Positions 27,382 to 35,621 of a stretch of DNA of 47,517 nt are shown here, in pieces. A program made the translations under genes and the position numbers. The notes under the pieces are model-generated. The model had not been told where the DNA came from and did not search any database. It was given only the letters and a program-made list of their open reading frames with translations. The stretch spans positions 1-47,517 of the forward strand of contig DZDJ01000023.1 in NCBI GenBank assembly GCA_022736715.1, given 5' to 3'. This DNA is from Edaphobacter aggregans (GTDB lineage: Bacteria; Acidobacteriota; Terriglobia; Terriglobales; Acidobacteriaceae). Position 1 is the stretch's first letter. Every line of letters starts with the position of its first letter.

Positions 27382-28476
27382 CTAACCCAGCGGCTGCACC
27401 GGCATGCCGTCCATCAGGAACTGGATGCTGGAGAGAATCACCTTGTCGCCCACCTTCAGGCCGCTGTTCACGGCATAGCTGTTGCCCACCGTATCTCCCA
27501 GCTGCACCGGCACCTGGTGGGCCACATAGCCATTGCCCTTCTGCTCTGCCACATACACAAACGTCAGGCCGCCAATGTGCGCCACCGCCAACACCGGAAC
27601 CGTGGGAGCCGGACTGGTGCTCCAGATCACCTGTGCCTTCACCATCTGCGCATTGCGCAGCATCTCCTGCGTGCGATGCACCGGCGTCTTCACCAGAATG
27701 CCCTGCAGGTTGTTGTCCACCTGTGGCGACACAAAGTCGATGGAGGTCTTCTCCAGCAGATTGCCGCTGTTGTCCAGAATGTTCACCGGCAGCCCGCGGC
27801 GCAGCTGGCTGGAGCGCTCCGTCGGAATGTAGATGTAGGCCTCCAGGTCCGTATTCTCATCCACCGTGGTCAGCACCGTACTGGCAGAAACATAGTCGCC
27901 CACATGCACCGGGACATCCCCCACAATGCCGTCAAACGGGGCCGTAATGTGGTAGTACTGCAACTGCGCCTGCTGCGTCTTCAATGAAGCCTGCGCGGAC
28001 TCATACGCGGCCCTGGAGTTTTCATACAACTGCTCCGCCTGGTCGTAAGCGTCCCGCGACGTCACACCCGCCTGGAACAATTTACGCTGGCGGTCCACTT
28101 CCACTTCGTTGTAGTGGTACACGGCATAGTTCTGCTGCACAGTGGCCTTCTGCGTCAGCACGGTGGCCAACTGCTTCTGCGGATCAATCTCCATCAGCAC
28201 CTGCCCGCGGCGCACATGGTCCCCGGAGTGGACATAGATCTGCGTCAGGTTGCCATCCACCTGCGGCTGCAGCGTGGCCGACCGGCGCGACTTGATGGTG
28301 GCGACGTAGGTATCCGATTTAGGCACAGGCGACAGCGCGATCGTGGACACCTCCACCGGCATCGCCTGCATCTGCTGCTGCGCACTCACCGCTGGTTTAC
28401 TGCACCCCACCACAAGCAGGCTGGCCCCAAAAAGCGCTGCACAAAAAATCCTTTTCTGGTTCTGATTCACGTTCAA
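27382..28476 (-). CDS. RND efflux periplasmic adaptor (membrane fusion protein, lipoprotein)
   Basis: This 364-residue AcrA/MexA-type adaptor joins the RND pump to an outer-membrane channel. The N-terminus is a lipoprotein signal with the lipobox LVVGC, so the mature protein would be anchored by Cys. The split lipoyl domain is seen in TLQPQVDGNLTQIYVHSGD and ITAPFDGIVGDVPVHVGD, with a coiled-coil hairpin between (residues about 105-165). The start is a TTG at 28476 after GGAG; a GTG two codons later is possible. It is the first gene of the two-gene efflux operon. Confidence 0.9.
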   Translation of the reverse strand: MNVNQNQKRIFCAALFGASLLVVGCSKPAVSAQQQMQAMPVEVSTIALSPVPKSDTYVATIKSRRSATLQPQVDGNLTQIYVHSGDHVRRGQVLMEIDPQKQLATVLTQKATVQQNYAVYHYNEVEVDRQRKLFQAGVTSRDAYDQAEQLYENSRAAYESAQASLKTQQAQLQYYHITAPFDGIVGDVPVHVGDYVSASTVLTTVDENTDLEAYIYIPTERSSQLRRGLPVNILDNSGNLLEKTSIDFVSPQVDNNLQGILVKTPVHRTQEMLRNAQMVKAQVIWSTSPAPTVPVLAVAHIGGLTFVYVAEQKGNGYVAHQVPVQLGDTVGNSYAVNSGLKVGDKVILSSIQFLMDGMPVQPLG

Positions 28477-28706
28477 GCAATTCGCTCCATTTTTCAGGCA
28501 AAGCCAAGATGTTTTCAGGCAAAGCCAGGATGCAGCCTGCCACTCAACACCAGTCCAGTTCGCTACAAGGCTTTCCTGAGCAACTGAACCTGCTGGCTGT
28601 GGCAGACAGAGATGTATGCAACCCTAGATGAGCCAAAGATGTAGAAAGATGCGATTAAAATTCCCCCTGGCCGCACCAGACAACAGATAATACTTGTGAT
28701 ACTGGG
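28477..28706. other. intergenic region with a 21-bp tandem duplication
   Basis: This 230-base gap precedes the efflux adaptor on the minus strand. At about 28493-28535 a 21-base unit, TTTTCAGGCAAAGCCAAGATG, occurs twice in tandem with one base difference. The promoter of the efflux operon should lie here. I see no other gene or clear regulatory site. Confidence 0.6.
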
Positions 28707-29399
28707 CTATTCATCCGCTGAGACACTGTCCGTATTGAACACAAACGGACTGAAATTCTCCTTCCGGTCAAACGCGTCCACCTTTTCTGCCCGCTTCAGC
28801 GCAATCACCACTCCATACGTAATCGGTGTTGCCAGCGTCTCATAAGCCACCTTCAGCACATAGCTGGAGACAATCACCTGGCCAATCGTCTTCCAATCCA
28901 CCGTGCCCACAAAGGTCAGCACAATCACAACCGTCGTATCCACAGCCTGGCCAACAATGGTCGAGCCAATTGTACGTGTCCACAGCCAGCGCCCTCCGGT
29001 CAGCAGCTTCATCCGCGCCAGCGTGTATGAATTGGCAAACTCCCCGGCCCAGTAGGCAATCAGGCTGGCCACCAGAATCCGCGGAATAAAGCCGAACACC
29101 TGCGCGAAGGCCGCCTGGCCATGCCATCCCGGTGCTGGCGGCAGCGCAATGGTGGCCGCGCCCATGAGCGAAAGCAGCGCCATGGCAAAAAAGCCCAGCC
29201 AGATGGCCCGGCGCGAGGCTGCATAGCCATAGACTTCCGTAAAGATGTCGCCAAAAATATACGTAATCGGAAACAGCAGCACGGCTCCGCTCACCGTAAA
29301 TGGCCCGATCTGGCAGATCTTCTGCGCCACCAGATTCGACACCAGCAACACCACCACGAACGCCGTCACCAGCGCATCCAGATATTTGTACCGACGCAT
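28707..29399 (-). CDS. yhhQ: queuosine precursor transporter (YhhQ/VUT family)
   Basis: This 230-residue membrane protein of the YhhQ (DUF165) family imports queuosine precursors such as preQ0 or preQ1 in characterised members. It has about six membrane helices. Family blocks are LVSNLVAQKICQIGPF near residue 19, FPITYIFGDIFTEVYGY near residue 43, and RTIGSTIVGQAVDTTVVI near residue 141. I looked for a preQ1 riboswitch in the sequence before the ATG at 29399 and did not find a convincing one. It is a single-gene unit. Confidence 0.9.
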   Translation of the reverse strand: MRRYKYLDALVTAFVVVLLVSNLVAQKICQIGPFTVSGAVLLFPITYIFGDIFTEVYGYAASRRAIWLGFFAMALLSLMGAATIALPPAPGWHGQAAFAQVFGFIPRILVASLIAYWAGEFANSYTLARMKLLTGGRWLWTRTIGSTIVGQAVDTTVVIVLTFVGTVDWKTIGQVIVSSYVLKVAYETLATPITYGVVIALKRAEKVDAFDRKENFSPFVFNTDSVSADE

Positions 29400-29592
29400 A
29401 CTCCGTATTCCTCTTCTGTACTCCGGTGAAAAACGGGAAATTGCAGTCTACCGCACAACACCAGCGTCACGCCGGGCACAGTTTTTGCCGCATTTGGTTC
29501 CATCGTTTGCCTGCGCTAGAATCTTCGCTGCATCCTGATATTGCAAAATAGCTGCAATCGCAGAGTCTCTGAAAGGACGTTCCTCTCAAAAT

Positions 29593-31167
29593 ATGCAGAT
29601 GCCCTCGATGTCTCGCCGCGCCTTTCTTGGCAAAGCCTCCCTGGCGCTGGCCGCCCAGGCCTTTGCCAGCCGCAGTCTGCTGGCGGACAATGCCGCAGTT
29701 GCCGGCCCATCGCTCGACAGCATCGTGCTCAGCACCCCCAGCGGCAAACTGCGCGGCATCGAAACCGGCCCTGGCGCCCGGCGCGTGCGCATCTTTCGCG
29801 GCGTGCCTTTTGCGCAGCCGCCCGTAGGCCCTTTGCGCTTTCGTCCTCCGGTTAAAATCGGGCCCTGGAGCGGCGAGCGCGACGCCACCCGCTTTTCCGC
29901 CTCGCCCGTTCAGCCTGGCGAGCCCGGCGTGCAGCACAGCGAAGATTGTCTGCACCTCAATCTGTGGGCTCCGAAGGGCAAAGGACCGTTCCCGGTCTTT
30001 GTCTGGATACACGGCGGCGGCTTCACCGGCGGGCATGCCTTTGAGCCCATCTACGACGGCACGGAATTCGCCCGCTCCGGCGTCCTCTGCATCGCCGTGG
30101 CCTATCGCCTGGGGGTCTTTGGTTTCCTGGACTGGGAGCCGCTCCTCGGCTCCAGCTATGCCGGCAGCGCCAACAATGCTCTGCGCGACCTGATGCTGGC
30201 GCTGAAGTGGATTCATCACAATGTTGCCGCCTTTGGGGGCGATCCATCCCAAGTCACCATCGGTGGCGAATCCGCCGGAGCCAAACTCACCGATGTGCTG
30301 ATGGGCATTCCCGCAGCCCGGCACGGCTTCCACCAGATGATCTCCGAAAGCGGCGGGGCCGATCGCGTCTGGTCTCTGCAGAACTCCCAGCGCATCGCAC
30401 TGGGCTATGGTGATGTATGGCGTCAGCGCACTGGTCAAAGCCCTGCCAGCGCAGCCTCCGCGCCTGCTCCTTTGCTCCTGGCCGCGCAGCAGCAATTCCT
30501 GCACATCTGGCCGCAACACTTTCCGCTGCGTCCGCAGATTGACGGCGACCTGCTGCGCCAGTTTCCGCTGCCCACCATTGCCAGCGGCAATACCCGCGGC
30601 AAGCGGCTGCTGATCGGCACCAACCGCGATGAAAGCGCCCTCTTCATCGGCCCGCATCCGCAGAAGCCCGTCACCGCCGCCAACCTGGGCAACGTCTCGC
30701 TGGAGGCATTCCAGCAGGTCTTTGCCAAATACAAGGCGCTCTGTCCCCACATGCCCGAGGACGAACTCCGCATCCGCGCCTTGTCTGCCGAAGAGTACTG
30801 GGTTCCGTCCGTGCGCGTGGCGCAGGCCCATGTTCGCGGAGGCGGCAAGGCCTGGATGTATCGTCTGGACTTTGCCGAAAGCTCCGGCGGGCTGCGCAAC
30901 TACGCCTATCACTCCCTCGATGTCGGTATGGTGTGGAACAAGCCGCACCGCCTGGTTGGCAATGCCGCCGCTGAGGCCGCGCTCGGCCGCCAGATTCATG
31001 CAGCATGGGTGGCGTTTCTGCAAGGCAAGTCCCCTGCCGCGCCCGGCCTGCCAGAGTGGCCGCAGTGCGACAACACTACTCGCGCCACCATGATCCTGAA
31101 CACGCAGAGCCACGTAGAAAACCAGCCGCAGCAGGCCGAACTGCGCCTGTGGGACAACGTACTGTAG
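29593..31167 (+). CDS. carboxylesterase type B, Tat-exported
   Basis: This 524-residue alpha/beta-hydrolase is a type B carboxylesterase (para-nitrobenzyl esterase class). It has a twin-arginine signal, MSRRAFLGKA near residue 6, then an Ala-rich segment ending around ASRSLLAD. The type-B signatures are EDCLHLN near residue 117, the oxyanion loop HGGGF near 139, and the nucleophile elbow GGESAGA with the catalytic Ser near residue 226. It should act outside the cytoplasm. ATG codons at 29593, 29599 and 29608 are all possible starts. The substrate is unknown. Confidence 0.87.
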   Translation: MQMPSMSRRAFLGKASLALAAQAFASRSLLADNAAVAGPSLDSIVLSTPSGKLRGIETGPGARRVRIFRGVPFAQPPVGPLRFRPPVKIGPWSGERDATRFSASPVQPGEPGVQHSEDCLHLNLWAPKGKGPFPVFVWIHGGGFTGGHAFEPIYDGTEFARSGVLCIAVAYRLGVFGFLDWEPLLGSSYAGSANNALRDLMLALKWIHHNVAAFGGDPSQVTIGGESAGAKLTDVLMGIPAARHGFHQMISESGGADRVWSLQNSQRIALGYGDVWRQRTGQSPASAASAPAPLLLAAQQQFLHIWPQHFPLRPQIDGDLLRQFPLPTIASGNTRGKRLLIGTNRDESALFIGPHPQKPVTAANLGNVSLEAFQQVFAKYKALCPHMPEDELRIRALSAEEYWVPSVRVAQAHVRGGGKAWMYRLDFAESSGGLRNYAYHSLDVGMVWNKPHRLVGNAAAEAALGRQIHAAWVAFLQGKSPAAPGLPEWPQCDNTTRATMILNTQSHVENQPQQAELRLWDNVL

Positions 31168-31288
31168 TGCGGCCAACATCCCATTCGTTCAGGTGTGATA
31201 CGCATCACGGCCCTGGTCGTTGCTGAAGATATGCAATAGCGTCTGCGCTTGAATCCTGCAATCTCCAACAGAAAAGGCAAAAGACGAT

Positions 31289-31729
31289 ATGAAAATTCTT
31301 CTCGCAACCGATGGCTCCAGCTTCAGCCAGGCGGCGGTCCGGGAACTCCTCCACCGCCCATGGCCTGCCAACACGGAAGTGCGGGTCATCTCCGTCGCGC
31401 ACCCTTCCCCGCTGCTGCAGGACCCGCTCCTGATTGTTGCGGCCTGCCATTATGACTCTTTGCGCGAGGAGCGCAAACGCGCCGAGCAGGACACCGCGGC
31501 AGCCGCTGGCGAAATCACCAAGCAGTCTCCCGAACTACAGGTGACTACGGAAATCCTGGAAGGCCCGCCGAAAAAGCGCATTGTGGAAGAGGCCGAACGC
31601 TGGCACGCCGACCTCATCCTGATGGGCTCACATGGGCGCGGTGCGGTGGAACGCTTTCTGCTGGGTTCTGTCGCACAGGCCGTCGTTCAGCATGCGCCCT
31701 GCTCAGTTGAGGTCGTCCGCTCCGCGTAG
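31289..31729 (+). CDS. universal stress protein (UspA family)
   Basis: This is a 146-residue cytoplasmic UspA-fold protein. The N-terminus KILLATDGSSFSQAAV holds the first nucleotide-binding Asp. The ATP-binding motif G-x2-G-x9-G-S appears as GSHGRGAVERFLLGSVAQ near residue 112, so it probably binds ATP. It is 121 bases after the esterase, with the small dyad GTGAT/ATCAC in between, and its end lies 14 bases from the end of the convergent next gene. Such proteins respond to stress but the trigger is not visible. Confidence 0.88.
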   Translation: MKILLATDGSSFSQAAVRELLHRPWPANTEVRVISVAHPSPLLQDPLLIVAACHYDSLREERKRAEQDTAAAAGEITKQSPELQVTTEILEGPPKKRIVEEAERWHADLILMGSHGRGAVERFLLGSVAQAVVQHAPCSVEVVRSA

Positions 31730-31743
31730 CAACACAAGCGCAG

Positions 31744-32646
31744 CTACTGCACCACCGGCGGCGTATGCCCCCAGCTAAAGCGGCGGCCAATGATGCACTT
31801 GATGATCCAATGATCGGTCGAGGCCGTTGGCCCCACGCCCACGCCAAAGTTGATCTCCCATTGAGGAGACACATTCAAATCCACCGACGGAAAGAACTGC
31901 TGCTGCTGGTCGTGCAGCGGGTCAAAATTTCCCAACTGCCCATAGGAAGCGTAATACTCCAGCCCGCCGGCAATCACCTTGGTGAAGTTGTAGCTCACCT
32001 TGACGTTGGGCGAAAAAGTGACGCCCTGCGCTACACCCGGCCCATGAAACGAGCGGTCCAACGCCGGGTTGAAGGCAAAGTACCAGCGCCCCAGTTGCTT
32101 GTCCACAATCGGGCGAATCTCCCACGTCCACGTATCCGGCGAGAACCGCGCCCGCTGGTAGCCAATCTCCGTCGACATGCTCACGCCCACCGGCCAGTGC
32201 CAACTGTCTGGCACGCGCACCCGCGGGCGGATATGGTCGCCCACCCACTGCCAGCCGGTTTCCGTGCTGGCGCTGGTGAAGATGTAAAACCCCACTTCAG
32301 ACCAGCTCGTGATGCCCTGCGTGATCTCCACCGTTTCATGCTCGGCGTGCGTGGTGGGAAAGGTGCCGTCAGCGGCATAGCGCGACCCCGGCACGGCCTT
32401 ACTGCCATCCTCAGTGAAGTTGCTGTGTAGTTCCAGCATGGTGCTTTTGGCCGGAACTGTGTCCGAGCCATACACTTGGATTTCATAATTGTCCTGCGCC
32501 TGCAACCATTGCGGAACGATCCACGGAAATAGCACAAACCAAAGTAATATCAATGACTTAATGGCATAGATGGCAGTGCTGCCATACGTGCGGCGAGCAG
32601 AAAGTAATAATTGTTGAATAAGAGTATTTCTCCTGATCGCAACCAT
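31744..32646 (-). CDS. hypothetical exported protein, probable outer-membrane beta-barrel
   Basis: This 300-residue protein has a basic N-terminus, a hydrophobic segment (SLILLWFVLFPWIVPQW near residues 30-47) and a likely signal-peptidase site after LQA. The rest is rich in alternating aromatic and polar residues (for example VKVSYNFTKVIAGGLEYYASYG and WEINFGVGVG), as in beta-barrels. I do not recognise a family. TAAGCT lies seven bases before the ATG and there is no Shine-Dalgarno, so the mRNA may be leaderless. It is divergent from the iron permease gene, which could mean a link to metal uptake, but that is a guess. Confidence 0.6.
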   Translation of the reverse strand: MVAIRRNTLIQQLLLSARRTYGSTAIYAIKSLILLWFVLFPWIVPQWLQAQDNYEIQVYGSDTVPAKSTMLELHSNFTEDGSKAVPGSRYAADGTFPTTHAEHETVEITQGITSWSEVGFYIFTSASTETGWQWVGDHIRPRVRVPDSWHWPVGVSMSTEIGYQRARFSPDTWTWEIRPIVDKQLGRWYFAFNPALDRSFHGPGVAQGVTFSPNVKVSYNFTKVIAGGLEYYASYGQLGNFDPLHDQQQQFFPSVDLNVSPQWEINFGVGVGPTASTDHWIIKCIIGRRFSWGHTPPVVQ

Positions 32647-32980
32647 AGCTACCAGCTTACAGGAGAGCGCAGCTTCTCAGAATGAACTTATCGTCATCGA
32701 GCGCCAGTTCGTTCCCAATAGACAGTAAATTGCGGGGAATCCGGCAAAAATCAATCGCGGAGCAATTCAGTCCTCGTTTTCTGCCAATCAACCCGAATAT
32801 TGCGCTTTTCACTGGAAGTGGATTGAATCAGAAATAACGACTAAAATAGTCTTAGTTTGACACTGTTCCTCCGGCAGGGTGCCCCTCGTACCAGAACAGA
32901 GCATCCGCCAAACCCGGCAAAAGCACCTGTCAGACAGGTCTTTACCCGGAAATTTCTGAAGCAAAGGGCACCAGAGTCCC
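32647..32980. promoter_or_regulatory. divergent control region upstream of the iron permease
   Basis: This 334-base gap holds no gene that I can support. Two dyads lie on the permease side. One is GACTAAAATAGTC at 32839-32851, overlapped by ACTAA (32840-32844) and TTAGT (32852-32856) around seven bases. The other is ACCTGTC-A-GACAGGT at 32925-32939. TTGACA at 32857-32862 is a perfect -35 match, but no good -10 follows at the right distance. TAAGCT at 32654-32659 (minus) is a possible -10 for the divergent gene. The dyads are plausible binding sites for a metal-responsive repressor. Confidence 0.4.
32654..32659 (-). promoter_or_regulatory. candidate -10 element of the beta-barrel gene
   Basis: Read on the minus strand, TAAGCT is followed by seven bases and the ATG at 32646. 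This spacing would place the transcript start at the ATG. Confidence 0.3.
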
Positions 32981-33973
32981 ATGGCTACCAGTACCATCGC
33001 GCATCGTCCGGAGGTAAAGCAGCAGCGCCGGAGTGGAATTGTCCTCTTTTCCGTGGCATTTCTCTTTGCCGGATATCTGCTCTGGCAGCTCCTGCCTGCG
33101 CTGGGCGAATCGGTTGGCGCAGCCCATTGGTTCCGCTTCACCCCTGCGTCTCTCGATATTGGTGTTCTGGTCTTTCGGGAAGGTCTGGAGTGCATTCTGG
33201 TACTGGCCGCCATCACCGCCAGCATGACCGGAGCCCAGCAGGCGCATCGCCGTCCGGTGGCTGCCGGCGCAGGAGTAGGATTCCTGGCCACGCTGGCCAC
33301 CTGGTTTGTCGCCGTCCGCATTCTGAGCGACTTGAGCGACAACGTCTCCGCCCTCAACCTGCAGGCTGGCACCGGGCTGCTGGCCATTCTGGTGCTGCTG
33401 GTGGTCATGAACTGGTTCTTCCACAAGATGTACTGGACCGGCTGGATTTCCATGCACAACAAGAAGAAGCGGTCGCTGCTCGAGGGCGCCACACAGCAAC
33501 AGAACCGCGCGCGCCTGCTCTGGGGCCTGATGCTGCTGGGCTTTACTTCCTTCTATCGGGAAGGCGTGGAAGTGGTGCTCTTCCTGCAAAGCTACCGCCT
33601 GCGGCTCGGCGGAGGCGTGGTCTTCAATGGCGTCGTCATCGGCCTGGCGCTGACGGCGGTTGTCGCAGTGCTTACGTTTGTGGCCCACCGCAAACTTCCG
33701 TATAAGAAGATGCTGGTCCTCACCGGCGTCATGCTCGGCGTAGTGCTCTTTGTAATGGTTGGCGAGCAGGTGCAGGAGATGCAGTTTGCCCACTGGCTGC
33801 CCACCACGCAGATTCACTGGCTGCAACCGCTCATCCCCGGTTGGATGGGCCTGTGGTTCTCCATCTTCCCCACGGTGGAAACGTTGATCGGCCAGGCCAT
33901 TGCACTGGTTCTGGTGCTGGGCTCGTATTTCGTGGCCAGTTCGCCTGCGCAGAAGCACCCGGCCACCACGTAG
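32981..33973 (+). CDS. FTR1-family high-affinity iron permease
   Basis: This 330-residue inner-membrane protein of the FTR1/EfeU family carries iron into the cell. It has about seven hydrophobic segments and the two hallmark REGxE motifs: FREGLE near residue 65 and YREGVE near residue 193. The charged stretch HNKKKRSLLEG near residue 164 lies between the two halves. No EfeO or EfeB partner and no multicopper oxidase is adjacent. Two dyads upstream suggest regulation. The ATG at 32981 has only a weak AAGGG about 12 bases before it. Confidence 0.88.
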   Translation: MATSTIAHRPEVKQQRRSGIVLFSVAFLFAGYLLWQLLPALGESVGAAHWFRFTPASLDIGVLVFREGLECILVLAAITASMTGAQQAHRRPVAAGAGVGFLATLATWFVAVRILSDLSDNVSALNLQAGTGLLAILVLLVVMNWFFHKMYWTGWISMHNKKKRSLLEGATQQQNRARLLWGLMLLGFTSFYREGVEVVLFLQSYRLRLGGGVVFNGVVIGLALTAVVAVLTFVAHRKLPYKKMLVLTGVMLGVVLFVMVGEQVQEMQFAHWLPTTQIHWLQPLIPGWMGLWFSIFPTVETLIGQAIALVLVLGSYFVASSPAQKHPATT

Positions 33974-34052
33974 ACTGCCACCAGCTACCCACAATTTACG
34001 AGAATTTAAATAGGCAAACCTTTGTCTTTTGGTTGTACAGGCCTACCACATA

Positions 34053-34109
34053 CTGAAATACTTGCAGGGAGAGCAGGCAGCACCCTGCTCCGCAATCCTC
34101 TTATTTCAG
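34053..34109 (+). promoter_or_regulatory. long leader hairpin before the phosphoesterase gene
   Basis: Three nested stems make one 57-nt hairpin: CTGAAATA (34053-34060) with TATTTCAG (34102-34109), TTGC (34062-34065) with GCAA (34092-34095), and GAGCAGG (34071-34077) with CCTGCTC (34084-34090) around the loop CAGCAC. It ends 13 bases before the ATG at 34123. No T-run follows, so it is not a simple terminator. A translational control element, such as a thermosensor or protein site, is possible. Confidence 0.45.
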
Positions 34110-34122
34110 GGCCTGACCATCG

Positions 34123-35592
34123 ATGAAGAATTCTGCCGGTTCGCACAGCTCTCCTGCCACGTTTACCCGCCGCCGTCTGCTGAAAGGCGCAGCGGGCATG
34201 GCCGCGGCCGTCGCCGCTGAAACGCTCCTGCCTCCGAATGTGCGCCGCATGCTGGCGCAGGGGCCTCCCCGCAACAGCTCTCTGCGGGACATTCAGCACG
34301 TCGTCATCCTGATGCAGGAGAACCGCTCCTTTGACCACTACTTTGGAACGCTGGCCGGAGTACGTGGCTTTGATGATCCCAGGGCGCTGACGCTTTCCAC
34401 CGGAAAATCCGTCTTCTACCAGCCAGACGCCGTCAACCCCAATGGCTACCTGCTGCCCTTCCATCTGGACACCCGCGCCAGCAGCGCGCAGAAGATTCCC
34501 TCCACCAGCCATGCGTGGGCCGTGCAGCATGAGGCCTGGAATGGCGGGCGCATGGACAACTGGCTGCCCGCGCATCGCAAGGCCGACGGCGCGCATGGCC
34601 CCTACTGCATGGGCTATTACACCCGCGAAGATATTCCCTTCCACTTTGCCCTGGCAGATGCCTTCACCCTCTGCGACGAGTACTACTGTTCCATCATGGG
34701 CCCCACCTGGCCCAACCGCATGTATCTGATGACCGGCACCATCGACCCCGATGGCAAGCACGGCGACCCCGTTCTGCACAATGCTGCGCCTCCGGGCGGC
34801 TTCACTTGGACCACTTATCCGGAGCGGCTCGAACAAGCAGGCATCTCGTGGAAGGTCTATCAGCAGGAGGACAACTACGGCTGCAACATGCTGGAAAACT
34901 TCCACGTCTTTCAGCAGGCGAGCAAAGGCTCTTCCCTCTACAATCGCGGCATGGTGCGCGGCCCTGAAGGGCAGTTTGAATACGACGCCAAGCACGGCAA
35001 ACTGCCCACTGTCTCGTGGATTGTCCCCACCAGCGTACAGTGCGAGCACCCGGATTACATGCCCGCTGCCGGTGCAGCTTTCATCGCCAGCAAGCTGGAC
35101 GCCATCGCCGCCAACCCCGATCTGTGGGCCAAAACGCTGTTCATCCTGAACTACGACGAGAACGATGGCATCTTTGACCACGTTCCGCCGCCAGTGCCGC
35201 CCGCAGGCACTCCGCATGAGTTTGTAGATGGGCTGCCCATCGGCGGCGGCTTCCGCGTGCCCTGCATTCTGGTTTCGCCGTGGACAACCGGTGGCTATGT
35301 GTGCAGCCAGCCCTTTGACCACACCTCGGTGCTGCAATTTCTGGAGGAGTTTACCGGCGTGCGCGAACTCAACATCTCCGACTGGCGTCGGCAGGCCTTT
35401 GGCGACCTGACCTCCGCGCTGCGCTTCCACCATGCGGAAAAGAAGCCGCCCATACTGCCAGATACCGCCGGAGAACTGGCCATGGCCCGCTACTCAGCCC
35501 ACAACCTGCCCAGGCCCGTGCTGCCCACCACGGAGCAGTCCTTCCCGGTGCAGGAAAAAGGCAAACGCCGCCGCACCCACGAAGAGGCCTGA
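34123..35592 (+). CDS. phospholipase C-type phosphoesterase, Tat-exported
   Basis: This 489-residue enzyme belongs to the phospholipase C / acid phosphatase (AcpA) branch of the alkaline-phosphatase superfamily. A twin-arginine signal, FTRRRLLKGAAG near residue 14, precedes an Ala-rich segment. The catalytic region HVVILMQENRSFDHYFGTL lies near residue 60. Later blocks are GPTWPNRMYLMTGT and NYDENDGIFDHVPPP, typical metal-site sequences. It lacks the C-terminal DUF756 repeats of PlcN-type enzymes, which are near 700 residues, so the substrate may be a phospholipid or another phosphate ester. It has a strong leader hairpin. Its stop is 29 bases from the convergent DUF2203 gene. Confidence 0.85.
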   Translation: MKNSAGSHSSPATFTRRRLLKGAAGMAAAVAAETLLPPNVRRMLAQGPPRNSSLRDIQHVVILMQENRSFDHYFGTLAGVRGFDDPRALTLSTGKSVFYQPDAVNPNGYLLPFHLDTRASSAQKIPSTSHAWAVQHEAWNGGRMDNWLPAHRKADGAHGPYCMGYYTREDIPFHFALADAFTLCDEYYCSIMGPTWPNRMYLMTGTIDPDGKHGDPVLHNAAPPGGFTWTTYPERLEQAGISWKVYQQEDNYGCNMLENFHVFQQASKGSSLYNRGMVRGPEGQFEYDAKHGKLPTVSWIVPTSVQCEHPDYMPAAGAAFIASKLDAIAANPDLWAKTLFILNYDENDGIFDHVPPPVPPAGTPHEFVDGLPIGGGFRVPCILVSPWTTGGYVCSQPFDHTSVLQFLEEFTGVRELNISDWRRQAFGDLTSALRFHHAEKKPPILPDTAGELAMARYSAHNLPRPVLPTTEQSFPVQEKGKRRRTHEEA

Positions 35593-35621
35593 GCTAATCC
35601 TTCCTTCAACACAACGGGCGC

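Noticed and set aside
29400-29592. preQ1 riboswitch upstream of yhhQ
   Set aside because: I looked for the compact preQ1-I hairpin plus A-rich tail on the minus strand and found no convincing match.
29467-31179. 570-codon minus-strand frame opposite the esterase
   Set aside because: Antisense to a complete esterase with a Tat signal and catalytic motifs; no recognisable domain.
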